Part shown: positions 53,775 through 62,000 of the stretch, one piece after another
Numbering within the stretch: the first letter of the stretch is position 1
How the letters are laid out: every line of letters starts with the position of its first letter
DNA from: Desulforadius tongensis
Lineage (GTDB): Bacteria > Bacillota > Desulfotomaculia > Desulfotomaculales > Desulfohalotomaculaceae
Length of the DNA stretch: 64,000 bases
Direction of reading: 5' to 3'
Assembly: GCF_016907915.1 (NCBI RefSeq)
Contig: NZ_JAFBCW010000008.1
Location: 40,541-104,540 of the forward strand
The notes under the pieces: generated by a model
What the model was told of the DNA's origin: nothing
Database searches by the model: none
The model's input: only the letters and a program-made list of their open reading frames with translations
Program-made: the position numbers and the translations under genes

Positions 53775-54826
53775 CTAACCCGCAATGCTTCCAAACGCCA
53801 TACCTGTAACTACAGCCAGTACGATTACAATCAGTACATATACAACGGTTCTTTTGGTACCCATGACGCTACGAACCACCAGCATGTTGGGCAGACTGAG
53901 CGACGGGCCGGCCAGCAGCAGCGCCAAGGCCGGGCCTTTACCCATACCCATATCCAAAAGCGCCTTGACGATGGGCACCTCGGTTAGGGTAGAGAAGTAC
54001 ATCAGCGCGCCAAACACCGAGGCCAGCAGGTTGGCACTCAGCTAGTTGCCGCCCACAGAAGTTTCAATCCAGTGCTGGGGAATTACGGCTTTGAGCACAC
54101 CGGCCACAAACACACCCACCAGCAGAACGGGAAAGATCAGCTTGACGAATCTCCAGGTCTCCACCAGCCACTCCTTAACCTCATCGCCGTCGTACCACCG
54201 GGTAAGCACCACGGCCAGAAAACTCAACAGCGCAAAGATAATGGCAATCTTGCTCCAAAAAGGAATGGCCGCTGTGCCAAACAGCAGAATAGCTACCAGG
54301 GTGCCGAAGAAAGCCAACAGGTGGCCCACCGGCCTGCCTTCTTCACCGGCAAACATACCGTCGTCATCGTTGTTTGCGGCTTCTTCTTTCCTAAAGATAA
54401 AGGCCATCAAAAGGCCGATTACAATAGAAAACACCACCGCACCTATGGCCCGGGCCAGGCCCAGCTCCCAGCCCATTTTCCGGGTGGTCAGTGTTATGGC
54501 CAGGATATTTATGGCCGGGCCTGAAAAAAGAAAGGTAACCGCCGGACCGAGCCCCGCGCCCTTCTTGTAGATACCCGCAAACAGGGGCAGTACGGTGCAG
54601 GAACACACAGCTAGGATAGCGCCGGAAACCGAAGCCACACCGTAAGCCAGGTGCTTAGGAGCCGGGGACCGAAATATTTTAACACTGCCCCAGTGGACAC
54701 CACCACCGCAATTCCGCCGGCAATGAAGAAGGCCGGCACCAAACAGGTAAGCACGTGCGCCGACAGGTATTCCAAAAGTTCGTTAATACCGCTTTGTAAT
54801 ACTGCCATAAAGGTCATACTGTTCAT
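53775..54826 (-). pseudogene. YraQ/ArsP-like permease, broken by a frameshift and an amber codon
   Basis: Three pieces of one membrane protein lie in order on the minus strand. Piece 1 (54826-54611) starts MNSMTFMAVLQSGINELLEYLSAHV and ends after VLKYFGPR. Piece 2 (from about 54638) continues ASVSGAILAVCSCTVLPLFAGIYKKG, the DUF318 permease signature, up to IETSVGGN. A TAG at 54042-54044 interrupts it there, after which the same frame continues LSANLLASVFGALMYFSTLTEVPI and ends at 53775. The frameshift near 54663 fits one missing G in CCCCGG(G)CTCC. Such permeases with an ArsR and a DGC protein handle metal or arsenic compounds. With two lesions it is probably dead, though sequencing error could explain either one. 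Confidence 0.8.
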
Positions 54827-54989
54827 CTCCCCAAAAATATTTAATGTATTTTCAGTTGATTTAATTAATTAACCGGCTGCTAGTTTGTCTTGGTCGTTAA
54901 ACCATATCAACTCCTCCTTTTTTACCCTACCCAAAGGTTCCTTAACTTGTTCTGTTAAAATCTTAGGGTGTTCATCTTTTATTTTATAT

Positions 54990-55036
54990 AACGATATATT
55001 TATATAATAATATAAATAATTATTAATTAATGTCAA
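54990..55036 (-). promoter_or_regulatory. Promoter/operator upstream of the broken permease
   Basis: On the minus strand TTGACA (55036-55031) is followed 18 bp later by TATTAT. An AT-rich inverted repeat, ATTTATAT-AATA-ATATAAAT, overlaps the -10 region. The arrangement resembles ArsR-type operators and recurs upstream of the ArsR gene. Confidence 0.5.
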
Positions 55037-55056
55037 TGTATTTGAGTAAATTTTGG

Positions 55057-55272
55057 TTAACCACCGAAGATGTAAACTTTCTTATAAATAAAAAATGGAG
55101 CCAGCCAAAAGCTAAACTCCACTCTAATAAAGAAAAAATCGTCTGCTTTGGTTAATTCCACCGCTGCCCGGTTGGCAATCTGTCCCACGTTGGACGCCCC
55201 CGAACAGGCTAAAATAAGTATTGCGGAATTATCAGCCGAACAGCTGCAGCTGCATGTACAGTTTTCGACCAT
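55057..55272 (-). pseudogene. Truncated DGC-domain (putative zinc-binding) protein
   Basis: The N-terminal 40 residues read SAILILACSGASNVGQIANRAAVELTKADD after a cysteine-rich MVENCTCSCSCS start. This matches DGC-domain proteins encoded with YraQ-type permeases. After TKADD the sequence turns into unrelated residues and stops, so the CxxC- and DGC-bearing rest is missing. AAGGGGGG precedes the start, which is intact. Confidence 0.65.
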
Positions 55273-55300
55273 TTTTTATACCCCCCTTACATTTCTCGTT

Positions 55301-56351
55301 CTGTTAACTTAAATCATATTTGTAATCGTAGAACCTCAGTGTTTATGCTGTTGGTGTAAGTTACCAGCTTCACCCCCCAGACATAAACAAAGGAGGTTCT
55401 ACAAAAATGGTTAACTTATCTTGCCCTAAGTGTTCAAGTAAATCTTTATGGAAGTACGGCCGCGATTATAAAGGTCGTCAAAAATATTGCTGCAAGCAAT
55501 GCCGTACTCAATTTGTACCTGAAGTCAACCAACGTAAACAACTTAAAATTAAATGCCCTTGGTGTGGCTGCGCTATGGAAGTGTACAAGCGCCGTAAGCT
55601 TTATACTCGTTATCGCTGCTCCTCTATTCATTACAAAAAACAGAAAACTTGTCGCTGTAAAAATTAATATCTATAACATACCTGATGAAGTTCTAAATAC
55701 TGTCTCTGCTGTAACTAATGGTAAGACCGATTTCAAGCGTATGCGCTATCCTCAGCAACTCATTATCAAGGCTTTACGCTTGTATTTCTTACGAAAAATG
55801 TCCACAAGGCAAATCGCTGCTGATTTAGCTGAGGAGTACGCCATTAGAGTGTCACATGTGACCATTTACAAATGGACCGTGAAGTTCTCTTACCTCTTTT
55901 CTTCCATAGCCGCCCACCGTACTTTGAATGTCTCTGACGAATGGCACCTGGACGAAACTGTTGTTAAAGTGGCCGGTAAAAAATATTACCTCTGGGTTGC
56001 TTTATGCAGTGAAACTCGAGTCGTTTTAGCCCGGCACTTATCCCCTTATCGAGATACGGTCCAAGCTATACGACTCCTTCGTGCTGCTATCAAAGACCTC
56101 GTCTCTAACAACACTCTTGAACGTTTTATGGGCACTTTTAAAGACTGGTACAAGAAACTTCGCGGATTTAAATCCTACAATAGTGCTGTAGCTTTAATCT
56201 CTTTTTGGGTAACCTGTTATAACTTCGCACGACCACATTCGGGTTTAAATAACTGATCTCCGGCTGAAGTAGCTAGTTTTACACCAAAATTCAAACATAA
56301 TCGCTGGATTTCTATGATTGCGTGAGCTTTTTCATCATATTAAGTTAACAG
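55301..56351 (+). mobile_element. Degenerate insertion sequence, about 1.05 kb
   Basis: The ends carry inverted repeats, CTGTTAACTTAA at 55301-55312 and its complement TTAAGTTAACAG at 56340-56351. They enclose one transposase gene. No target-site duplication is evident. It sits 28 bp upstream of the truncated DGC gene and cuts the ArsR gene from it. The transposase is inactivated (see that entry). Confidence 0.82.
55407..56325 (+). pseudogene. Inactivated transposase (IS1-like zinc ribbon + DDE domain)
   Basis: The start encodes an IS1/InsA-like zinc ribbon (CPKCSSKSLWKYGRDYKGRQKYCCKQC and KCPWCGCAMEVYKRRK). A frameshift near 55650 leads into the DDE part: FLRKMSTRQIAADLAEEYAIRVSHVTIYKW, WHLDETVVKVAGKKYYLWVAL (first Asp) and GFKSYNSAVALISFWVTCYNFARPHSGL. 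The stretch that should hold the second Asp is missing between LRAAIKDLVSNN and TLERFMGTFKDW, an internal deletion. A TGA (56254-56256) replaces the Trp-like codon in NN-SPAEV before the true end. At least three lesions make it non-functional. Confidence 0.8.
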
Positions 56352-56433
56352 TACCTAATGTAATATTTTATGTTTCCGTAATACTGAATAATTTTTATAC
56401 CGTAATAGTTTGGGCTTCTAGTTTTAAATTAAC

Positions 56434-56811
56434 TTAACGGGTGCGGTTTTCCCCCTTCTTACAAAGATATACATCCGTGTCACTGTCCAGCCGTTCTAAC
56501 CTTAAACATTCCTCTTTAAATTGCGGCAGGTTCGCCAGATCATGATGAAAAAATTGAATTAAATTGTTAAAAGTTTTATCCAGATAATCAATTTGCAGGC
56601 TGTAAAAGGTGCGCTGGGCATCCTTTTTTTCAGTAACCACTCCCGCCCCCTTCATGATCTGCAGATGCTGTGATATTCTCGGCTGGCTCATGTGCAGCAC
56701 TGATTTCAACTCACAAACGAACATTGGTCGAACAGATAATAATTTTAGTATTTTTAATCTGGTGGGTTCGCCCAAAGCCTTAAAGATTTTTACATAATCA
56801 TATAAGTTCAT
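56434..56811 (-). CDS. ArsR/SmtB-family repressor (CadC-like)
   Basis: The 125-residue winged-helix metal-responsive repressor has IFKALGEPTRLKILKLLSVRPMFVCELKSVLHMSQPRISQHLQIMKGAGVVTEKKDAQRTFYSL, the ArsR core. The Cys in MFVCELKS is the usual first-ligand position in ArsR/CadC types. A C-terminal Cys (YLCKKGENR) is also present. It lies between the CadA ATPase and the IS/permease region, and probably served both promoters. An inverted-repeat promoter lies just upstream. Confidence 0.85.
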   Translation of the reverse strand: MNLYDYVKIFKALGEPTRLKILKLLSVRPMFVCELKSVLHMSQPRISQHLQIMKGAGVVTEKKDAQRTFYSLQIDYLDKTFNNLIQFFHHDLANLPQFKEECLRLERLDSDTDVYLCKKGENRTR

Positions 56812-56834
56812 CCTTAACCCCCATTAATATTTAT

Positions 56835-56883
56835 TTATATAATTATTTGCTTATTAAATGATAACCTTATATATTATTGTCAA
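56835..56883 (-). promoter_or_regulatory. Promoter with ArsR-type operator upstream of arsR
   Basis: TTGACA (56883-56878, minus strand) is followed by an AT-rich region holding the ATTTATAT element shared with the permease promoter at 54990-55036. Regulation by the adjacent ArsR is inferred from this shared element. Confidence 0.45.
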
Positions 56884-56884
56884 T

Positions 56885-56923
56885 AGACCCCCGGCGATGG
56901 ATTAATTCTATCACCGGGGGTCT
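56885..56923 (-). terminator. Long GC-rich hairpin between cadA and arsR
   Basis: AGACCCCCGG pairs with CCGGGGGTCT around 19 nt. It follows the cadA stop at 56996 and directly abuts the -35 of the arsR promoter. There is no U-run, so termination strength is uncertain. Confidence 0.55.
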
Positions 56924-56995
56924 ACCGGAAATATGGCGGGGGCTATCCAATTACCCCCTATACGCAGTACCGATTATGATACTTCATGGTATTGC

Positions 56996-59356
56996 TTAAT
57001 TTAAAGGCCTATAATTAATAACCCGCATCGAATTAAGAATCGCCAACAAAGCCACCCCAACATCCGCAAAGACCGCTTCCCACATGGTAGCAATGCCGCC
57101 CGCTCCCAACACCAGAAAAACTGCTTTGACAACCAGCGATAAAATGATGTTCTGCCACACAATACCCCTGGTACGCCTAGCAATCTTAATTGCCGTCACC
57201 AGTTTAGAAGGCTCGTCGGTCATCAGCACCACGTCGGCAGCCTCAATAGCAGCATCGGAGCCTAGACCACCCATAGCCACACCAACGTCAGCCCGTGCCA
57301 GCACCGGAGCATCGTTGATACCATCTCCCACAAAAATCAGTTTTTCCCCGGGGCCTTTTGCCCGGTTCAGCCGCTCCACCTGCTCCACTTTTTGCTCAGG
57401 CAGCAGCTGGGCGTGTACTTCGTCCATCTCTAGGCGGCGACCTACTTCCTCTCCCACCACCCGGTTATCACCTGTCAGCATTACCAGTTTCCTAACCCCG
57501 GCTTCCTTTAAACCACGCATAGCCCGGATGGAATCCTCCTTAATTGCATCGGAAATGACTATGTAACCGGCGTATTTGCCATCAACCGCCAGGTGCACCA
57601 CCGTGCCGGCAATATCGGTTTCAGAATGGCTGATTCCCTCCCTGGCCATCAGCTTAGCGTTGCCGGCTAGGATTGTTTTTCCCCTCACCTGTACTTTAAT
57701 ACCGTGGCCGGTGATTTCTTCAAAGGAAGCAATCTTTTTAGTATCAACTTCTTTGTTGTAGGCTTCTTGCACTGACCGGGCAATGGGGTGATTAGAGTAC
57801 GTTTCGGCGTAAGCAGCGTATTCCAGCAGCTCATCTCGCTCAAAGCCTGCCCCGGGAACAACATCGGTAACCTTAAAAACTCCTTTAGTCAGAGTGCCCG
57901 TTTTATCAAATACTGCTAATTTTACGTTATTCATCGTTTCTAGGTAATTTCCCCCTTTGACCAGCACCCCGTTCCTAGAAGCCCCGCCGATGCCGCCGAA
58001 AAAACCCAGCGGAATGGATACTACCAGCGCACAGGGACAGGAAATAACCAGCACCACCAGGGCACGGTAAATCCACCGGCTAAAGGTGGCCCCTGCTATA
58101 AAAAGGGGTGGTAGCACCGCTATGGCCAGCGCCCCGAACACCACCACCGGGGTATAATACCTAGCAAACCTAGTGATAAAACTTTCCGTAGGTGCCTTTT
58201 TGCCGGCGGCATTCTCCACCAGGTCTAAAATCTTAGCCACTGTAGACTCCCCAAACCCCTTGCTTACTTCAACGGTTAAAATTCCACTTTTGTTTATAAA
58301 ACCAGCCAGTACTTCGGTTCCCGGAACCGCTTCCCTGGGAACCGGCTCACCAGTTAGGGCAGAAGTATCCATCATCGCTTTTCCTTCTATTACTTTACCA
58401 TCCAGGGGCACCTTCTCGCCAGGCTTAACAACAATCACATCCCCAATGCTTACGTCCTCCGGATTTACCTGCTTTATTTCATTCCCGGATTTAAGGTTTG
58501 CATAATCCGGGCGGATATCCATCAGAGCGGCAATTGATCTGCGCGACCGGTTTACCGCCATATCCTGAAACAGTTCTCCCACCTGGTAAAACAACATTAC
58601 CGCCACCGCTTCGGAAAACTGCCGGATGGCAAAAGCCCCAAGAGTAGCCACACTCATCAAGAAGTTTTCATCAAAAAACTGTCCCCGGGAAATGTTCCGG
58701 ACACTTTTAAGCAGTATTTCCCCACCCACCAGCAGATAGCTGATACCGTATAACAATACCTCTACCGCAAAAGGAAACTTAAAAATCAAGCCAGTAGCAA
58801 AAAAGACCGTCCCAACGGCCAAGCGTACCATTTCTTTCTTTTCCCCTGCCTTTTCTTCAGCACGAGAAAGCCCTTGGCCTGGCACAGCCAATTCTTTCAC
58901 TTCAACACCGGGCTCAATGCTCTGAACAGTTTGCTTAACTCTATCAAAAAAGTGTTCAAAACCACCCTCCTTTTCCACTTCCACCACCAGTTTTTTTGCC
59001 GGCAAGTTAAGGGTGACGCTCTTCACTCCATCAATTTTGCTCACCCGCTCTTCAATTTTAGAAGCACACCGGGCACAATCCAATCCCATCAGCAGAAAAG
59101 CTTTACGAGTAGTGAAATCGATTTTTTTCTCCTGTACGACAACATCCGGTTCCAGTTCTTTAATCACGGCCTTAACTTCTTCAATTACTCGATCCATATC
59201 CAGTGCCCGGTTCGTTTCCAAATACAACTTTTGGGCAGCAAAGTTTACCGCTACCCCGGTTACTCCTGAAATCTTATTCAGTTGCACTTCCATTTTAGCT
59301 GCACAGGCGGCACAGGATAGGCCTTTCAAGGTTAATTCTTTTTTAGCGTTGGCCAT
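56996..59356 (-). CDS. cadA: Heavy-metal P1B-type ATPase (Zn/Cd/Pb, CadA-like)
   Basis: This is a 786-residue exporter. Two N-terminal HMA domains carry GLSCAACAAKME and GLDCARCASKIE. Transmembrane helices hold the CPC motif (VISCPCALVVSIPLG). The phosphorylation site is FDKTGTLTKG and the hinge is VGDGINDAPVLARADVGVAMG. Helix 8 reads FADVGVALLAILNSMRVIN, which matches the Zn/Cd/Pb subclass rather than copper exporters. All catalytic motifs are intact. The ATG for MANAKK was chosen with GGGAGTG at 6 nt. Linked to the ArsR/CadC regulator. Confidence 0.92.
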   Translation of the reverse strand: MANAKKELTLKGLSCAACAAKMEVQLNKISGVTGVAVNFAAQKLYLETNRALDMDRVIEEVKAVIKELEPDVVVQEKKIDFTTRKAFLLMGLDCARCASKIEERVSKIDGVKSVTLNLPAKKLVVEVEKEGGFEHFFDRVKQTVQSIEPGVEVKELAVPGQGLSRAEEKAGEKKEMVRLAVGTVFFATGLIFKFPFAVEVLLYGISYLLVGGEILLKSVRNISRGQFFDENFLMSVATLGAFAIRQFSEAVAVMLFYQVGELFQDMAVNRSRRSIAALMDIRPDYANLKSGNEIKQVNPEDVSIGDVIVVKPGEKVPLDGKVIEGKAMMDTSALTGEPVPREAVPGTEVLAGFINKSGILTVEVSKGFGESTVAKILDLVENAAGKKAPTESFITRFARYYTPVVVFGALAIAVLPPLFIAGATFSRWIYRALVVLVISCPCALVVSIPLGFFGGIGGASRNGVLVKGGNYLETMNNVKLAVFDKTGTLTKGVFKVTDVVPGAGFERDELLEYAAYAETYSNHPIARSVQEAYNKEVDTKKIASFEEITGHGIKVQVRGKTILAGNAKLMAREGISHSETDIAGTVVHLAVDGKYAGYIVISDAIKEDSIRAMRGLKEAGVRKLVMLTGDNRVVGEEVGRRLEMDEVHAQLLPEQKVEQVERLNRAKGPGEKLIFVGDGINDAPVLARADVGVAMGGLGSDAAIEAADVVLMTDEPSKLVTAIKIARRTRGIVWQNIILSLVVKAVFLVLGAGGIATMWEAVFADVGVALLAILNSMRVINYRPLN

Positions 59357-59509
59357 AGTAAACACTCCCATAAATTAGGCTGACCATCCTAAAACCATTA
59401 ACAGGCCGGATTGGCCCAATAAGTTAATTTTAGTTTTTCCTAACAGAGTATATTTATTCCGGCCCAATGCCCAAGAATTGCCCTAACACCGAAGCATACA
59501 CATAAAAAA

Positions 59510-59539
59510 TCCCGGCCTTGGTCATATCTAAGGCCGGGA
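59510..59539 (-). terminator. Terminator after the sigI operon
   Basis: TCCCGGCCTT/AAGGCCGGGA is a perfect 10-bp stem. The minus strand then runs into a U-tract (the complement of AAAAAAT), so it ends the sigI-rsgI transcript. Confidence 0.87.
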
Positions 59540-59540
59540 G

Positions 59541-59723
59541 TCACTTGGTATTTAACAGACCCCTAACAGTCATTTTTTCTGCCTGCAGATGCAATTCTAT
59601 GGTTGTACCTATAGACGGTACGGCATCGGGTAAAGGAAGACACCTGAATTGTCTATCGGCTGTAATAATTACCATTACTCCATTTTGTTGATCAACTTTA
59701 GCCACTATGGCTTTGACCGGCAT
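59541..59723 (-). CDS. Stand-alone RsgI N-terminal anti-sigma domain (60 aa)
   Basis: The 60 residues (MPVKAIVAKVDQQNGVMVII...EKMTVRGLLNTK) match the N-terminal anti-sigma domain of RsgI, which holds SigI inactive. Normal RsgI proteins add a membrane helix and an extracellular sensor; here the stop follows right after the domain, with no membrane helix. The start has GAGGTTGTTGCC and overlaps the sigI end by 26 nt, so the pair is coupled. Its control must differ from the usual protease-released mode. Confidence 0.72.
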   Translation of the reverse strand: MPVKAIVAKVDQQNGVMVIITADRQFRCLPLPDAVPSIGTTIELHLQAEKMTVRGLLNTK

Positions 59724-60456
59724 GGCAACAACCTCTTTTCCGCTGTTCACCCAGCCCGGTAAAATCTTTAAGCACCGAAAACCTTTCCTCGGACATAATC
59801 ACTACCAAAGCAATTATATATTTACGCCCGTTCTCCAATACCCTTTTGCTGACTTTAGCCACTCGGGCCAGTTCTTTGGCCGGTAGGCGTTTATTTTTAC
59901 GCAGGGTATGTAGTAATTTTACATTGCTGCATAATACCTTGGCCACTCGCACCAATTTTTCCCGGGCATCTCGGTGTTTGGGGCAAATATCGGCCAACTC
60001 ATCCAATGAGGTGCCATACTCACTCAACCGCTGATCCAATTCCAGTATCGTTTGAACCAGTTCTTCCCGTTCGATTTGCAGCCGGTAGTTTTCCCAAGCC
60101 TGAGCACACTCCACGAGGCTTAACTCCATTTCCTCACCGGCGTTAAAACTGGATAGGGGGCGGTGTTTATGTTTAACCTCGCTTCTAAAATAATCAATCA
60201 ATCTTTGACTGATTAGCCCGTAGGCAAAGGTAAAAAAGCTGGCCCCTTTGACGTGATTATAAGAGCTTATGGCCTCATTAAAAGCAATTAACGCAATACT
60301 TAACTCGTCATCGTTTTCCCAGCTTAGATATCTGCGGCAAACATTAAAGCTGGTTTTCTGAATAAACGGCTTGTACAGCTTGATTAATTTTTCCCGGGCC
60401 CGGCAGTCACCTTTTTGAGCCAGGTTAATCAGGTTTAAGGCGGTGCTATCATTCAA
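59698..60456 (-). CDS. sigI: RNA polymerase sigma factor SigI
   Basis: The 252-residue sigma-70-like factor belongs to the SigI group. Region 2 motifs are LINLAQKGDCRAREKLIKLYKPFIQKTSFNVCRRYL and GASFFTFAYGLISQRLIDYFR. The C-terminal half has RLPAKELARVAKVSKRVLENGRKYIIALVVIMSE, the SigI-specific region. SigI controls heat- or carbohydrate-related genes in known bacteria. The TTG chosen has GGAGTGATAGTC at 8 nt; another TTG lies 21 nt upstream. Confidence 0.88.
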   Translation of the reverse strand: MNDSTALNLINLAQKGDCRAREKLIKLYKPFIQKTSFNVCRRYLSWENDDELSIALIAFNEAISSYNHVKGASFFTFAYGLISQRLIDYFRSEVKHKHRPLSSFNAGEEMELSLVECAQAWENYRLQIEREELVQTILELDQRLSEYGTSLDELADICPKHRDAREKLVRVAKVLCSNVKLLHTLRKNKRLPAKELARVAKVSKRVLENGRKYIIALVVIMSEERFSVLKDFTGLGEQRKRGCCHAGQSHSG

Positions 60457-60610
60457 GACTATCACTCCGCTTTGCAAGAATGTTCGAAACCAAACACATA
60501 TTTAGGTGGGTAAATTGAAAAAAGGTTCAAATCAATATGCATTTCAATGTTTCCGGCAAGTGACACAAGCTTAATAACTTCCAGCCAAACAAATCGGACA
60601 AGTTTAACAA

Positions 60611-61000
60611 TTACCAGCAGCCGTCCTGATCCCAATAACCGTAATACGGTGGAGAAGCACTGTTGACGGTTATCTGCTGTTTAGTTTTACCGGCACCGGA
60701 ATTGGCAGACTCTTTACCCGCTGCTCCCGGGCGAGCCATATATGAAGGATACAGAGGTACAGCAGAGTTGGGGGGTACATTAACTGCTTTCTGCCCTTGG
60801 TCAGTTTTTAATTTTTTCTGTTTATCCGAATTACTCCATTCGGCAGAAGTCACATCGTGCTGGATCGGCAGCACATCAGTATAGCGGTATACCTCTAGAT
60901 TTGGGCTGATTTGACTAGCCGAAACCGTTCTCATGCCGTAAAGGGCAATCCCCACGATTAAAAGACCAATTAATAAAATAACCCCTGTTGCTTTGTTCAT
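60611..61000 (-). CDS. Exported hypothetical protein, 129 aa
   Basis: The family is not recognised. It has an N-terminal membrane/signal segment (ATGVILLIGLLIVGIALYG), then an external Pro/Ser/Tyr-rich part ending PPYYGYWDQDGCW. The ATG has AAAGGAGGCGCC just upstream. It is transcribed alone, divergent from the two-component system, and may be one of its targets, but that is only positional. Confidence 0.62.
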   Translation of the reverse strand: MNKATGVILLIGLLIVGIALYGMRTVSASQISPNLEVYRYTDVLPIQHDVTSAEWSNSDKQKKLKTDQGQKAVNVPPNSAVPLYPSYMARPGAAGKESANSGAGKTKQQITVNSASPPYYGYWDQDGCW

Positions 61001-61275
61001 AACGGCGCCTCCTTTATTTATTAACCCGGTCAAAAAAGCGTATGTACTCTTTCCGCCGTACCCAGAGTAAGGGAAAAATTACTTAAAGGAAACCGGTTAA
61101 ACACCTTTAATTGTTTTTAGTATAATTACCTAACTTGTCTAGAACGTTATCTAAACTTAAAATTTTTGTAACATTAAAAATTCAATTATAATAAAAATGT
61201 TAAACTACCGATAAGCTGCTGTAACAAAACCGATCTATAATGATAAGATGATATTTTTTAGGTGGTGAGAATACT

Positions 61276-61974
61276 TTGTCCCATACGGTGATGATAGCGG
61301 ATGATGACCCGCGCATTAGAAGCGTAGTACGGCTATACCTGGAAGCCGAGGATTTTAAGGTTATTGAGGTAGAAAACGGTAAAGCAACAATAGAACAGCT
61401 CAGCAAAACCAAAGTAGATTTAATTATTCTGGATTTAATGATGCCCGTTATTGACGGCTGGACAACCTGTAAATATATCCGCAAAAATACCGAAGTGCCG
61501 GTAATTATGCTTACCGCTAAAGGTGAAGAAAACGACCGTATCTTAGGGCTGGAGTTGGGGGCTGACGATTATATAGTTAAACCGTTCAGTCCGCGTGAAC
61601 TGGTGGCCAGGGTCAAAGCAGTGCTGCGCCGCTCAGAAAGCAAGCAATCTAAATCCGATACTTATATTTACAAGTTCCCGGGGCTGGTGATAAACGCAGT
61701 GACGCGGCAGGTAACGGTTAATAACAAAAAAATCAAACTCACTCTAAAAGAATTTGATTTACTGCATTTATTGATTCAGTCCCCCGGCAGGGTTTACAGC
61801 CGTGATGAACTGCTGGAACAAGTATGGGGGTTTGATTACTGCGGAGATACCCGTACTGTGGACACACATATCAACAGGTTAAGATACAAAATCGAAGAAC
61901 AGGGCGGTAATAGCAGCTTTATCCAAACCGTCCGGGGGGTGGGTTATAAATTTCTACCGGCAGATGGTCAATAA
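61276..61974 (+). CDS. OmpR/PhoB-type response regulator
   Basis: The 232-residue regulator has a receiver domain with the acidic pair (MIADDDPRIRS), phospho-acceptor in DLIILDLMMPVIDGW, Thr in VIMLTAKGEE and Lys in YIVKPFSPRELV. A winged-helix output domain follows (LKEFDLLHLLIQSPGRVYSRDELLEQVWG and TVDTHINRLRYKIE). The TTG start has GGTGGTGAG ahead of it. It is followed immediately by its kinase. Likely targets include the Met-rich gene downstream, by proximity only. Confidence 0.92.
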   Translation: MSHTVMIADDDPRIRSVVRLYLEAEDFKVIEVENGKATIEQLSKTKVDLIILDLMMPVIDGWTTCKYIRKNTEVPVIMLTAKGEENDRILGLELGADDYIVKPFSPRELVARVKAVLRRSESKQSKSDTYIYKFPGLVINAVTRQVTVNNKKIKLTLKEFDLLHLLIQSPGRVYSRDELLEQVWGFDYCGDTRTVDTHINRLRYKIEEQGGNSSFIQTVRGVGYKFLPADGQ

Positions 61975-62000
61975 AAAACAGCATTGCAGTTAAGTTCTGG

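Noticed and set aside
54042..54044. Amber codon as pyrrolysine
   Set aside because: No pylT or pylS gene is in the window, the site is not a known Pyl position, and a separate frameshift exists in the same gene; decay is simpler.
54046..54570. Long plus-strand frames opposite the permease
   Set aside because: The minus strand encodes recognisable permease motifs here; the plus frames are shadows.
56254..56256. In-frame TGA in the transposase as selenocysteine
   Set aside because: No SECIS-like context was seen, and the transposase has a frameshift and a deletion; ordinary decay explains it.
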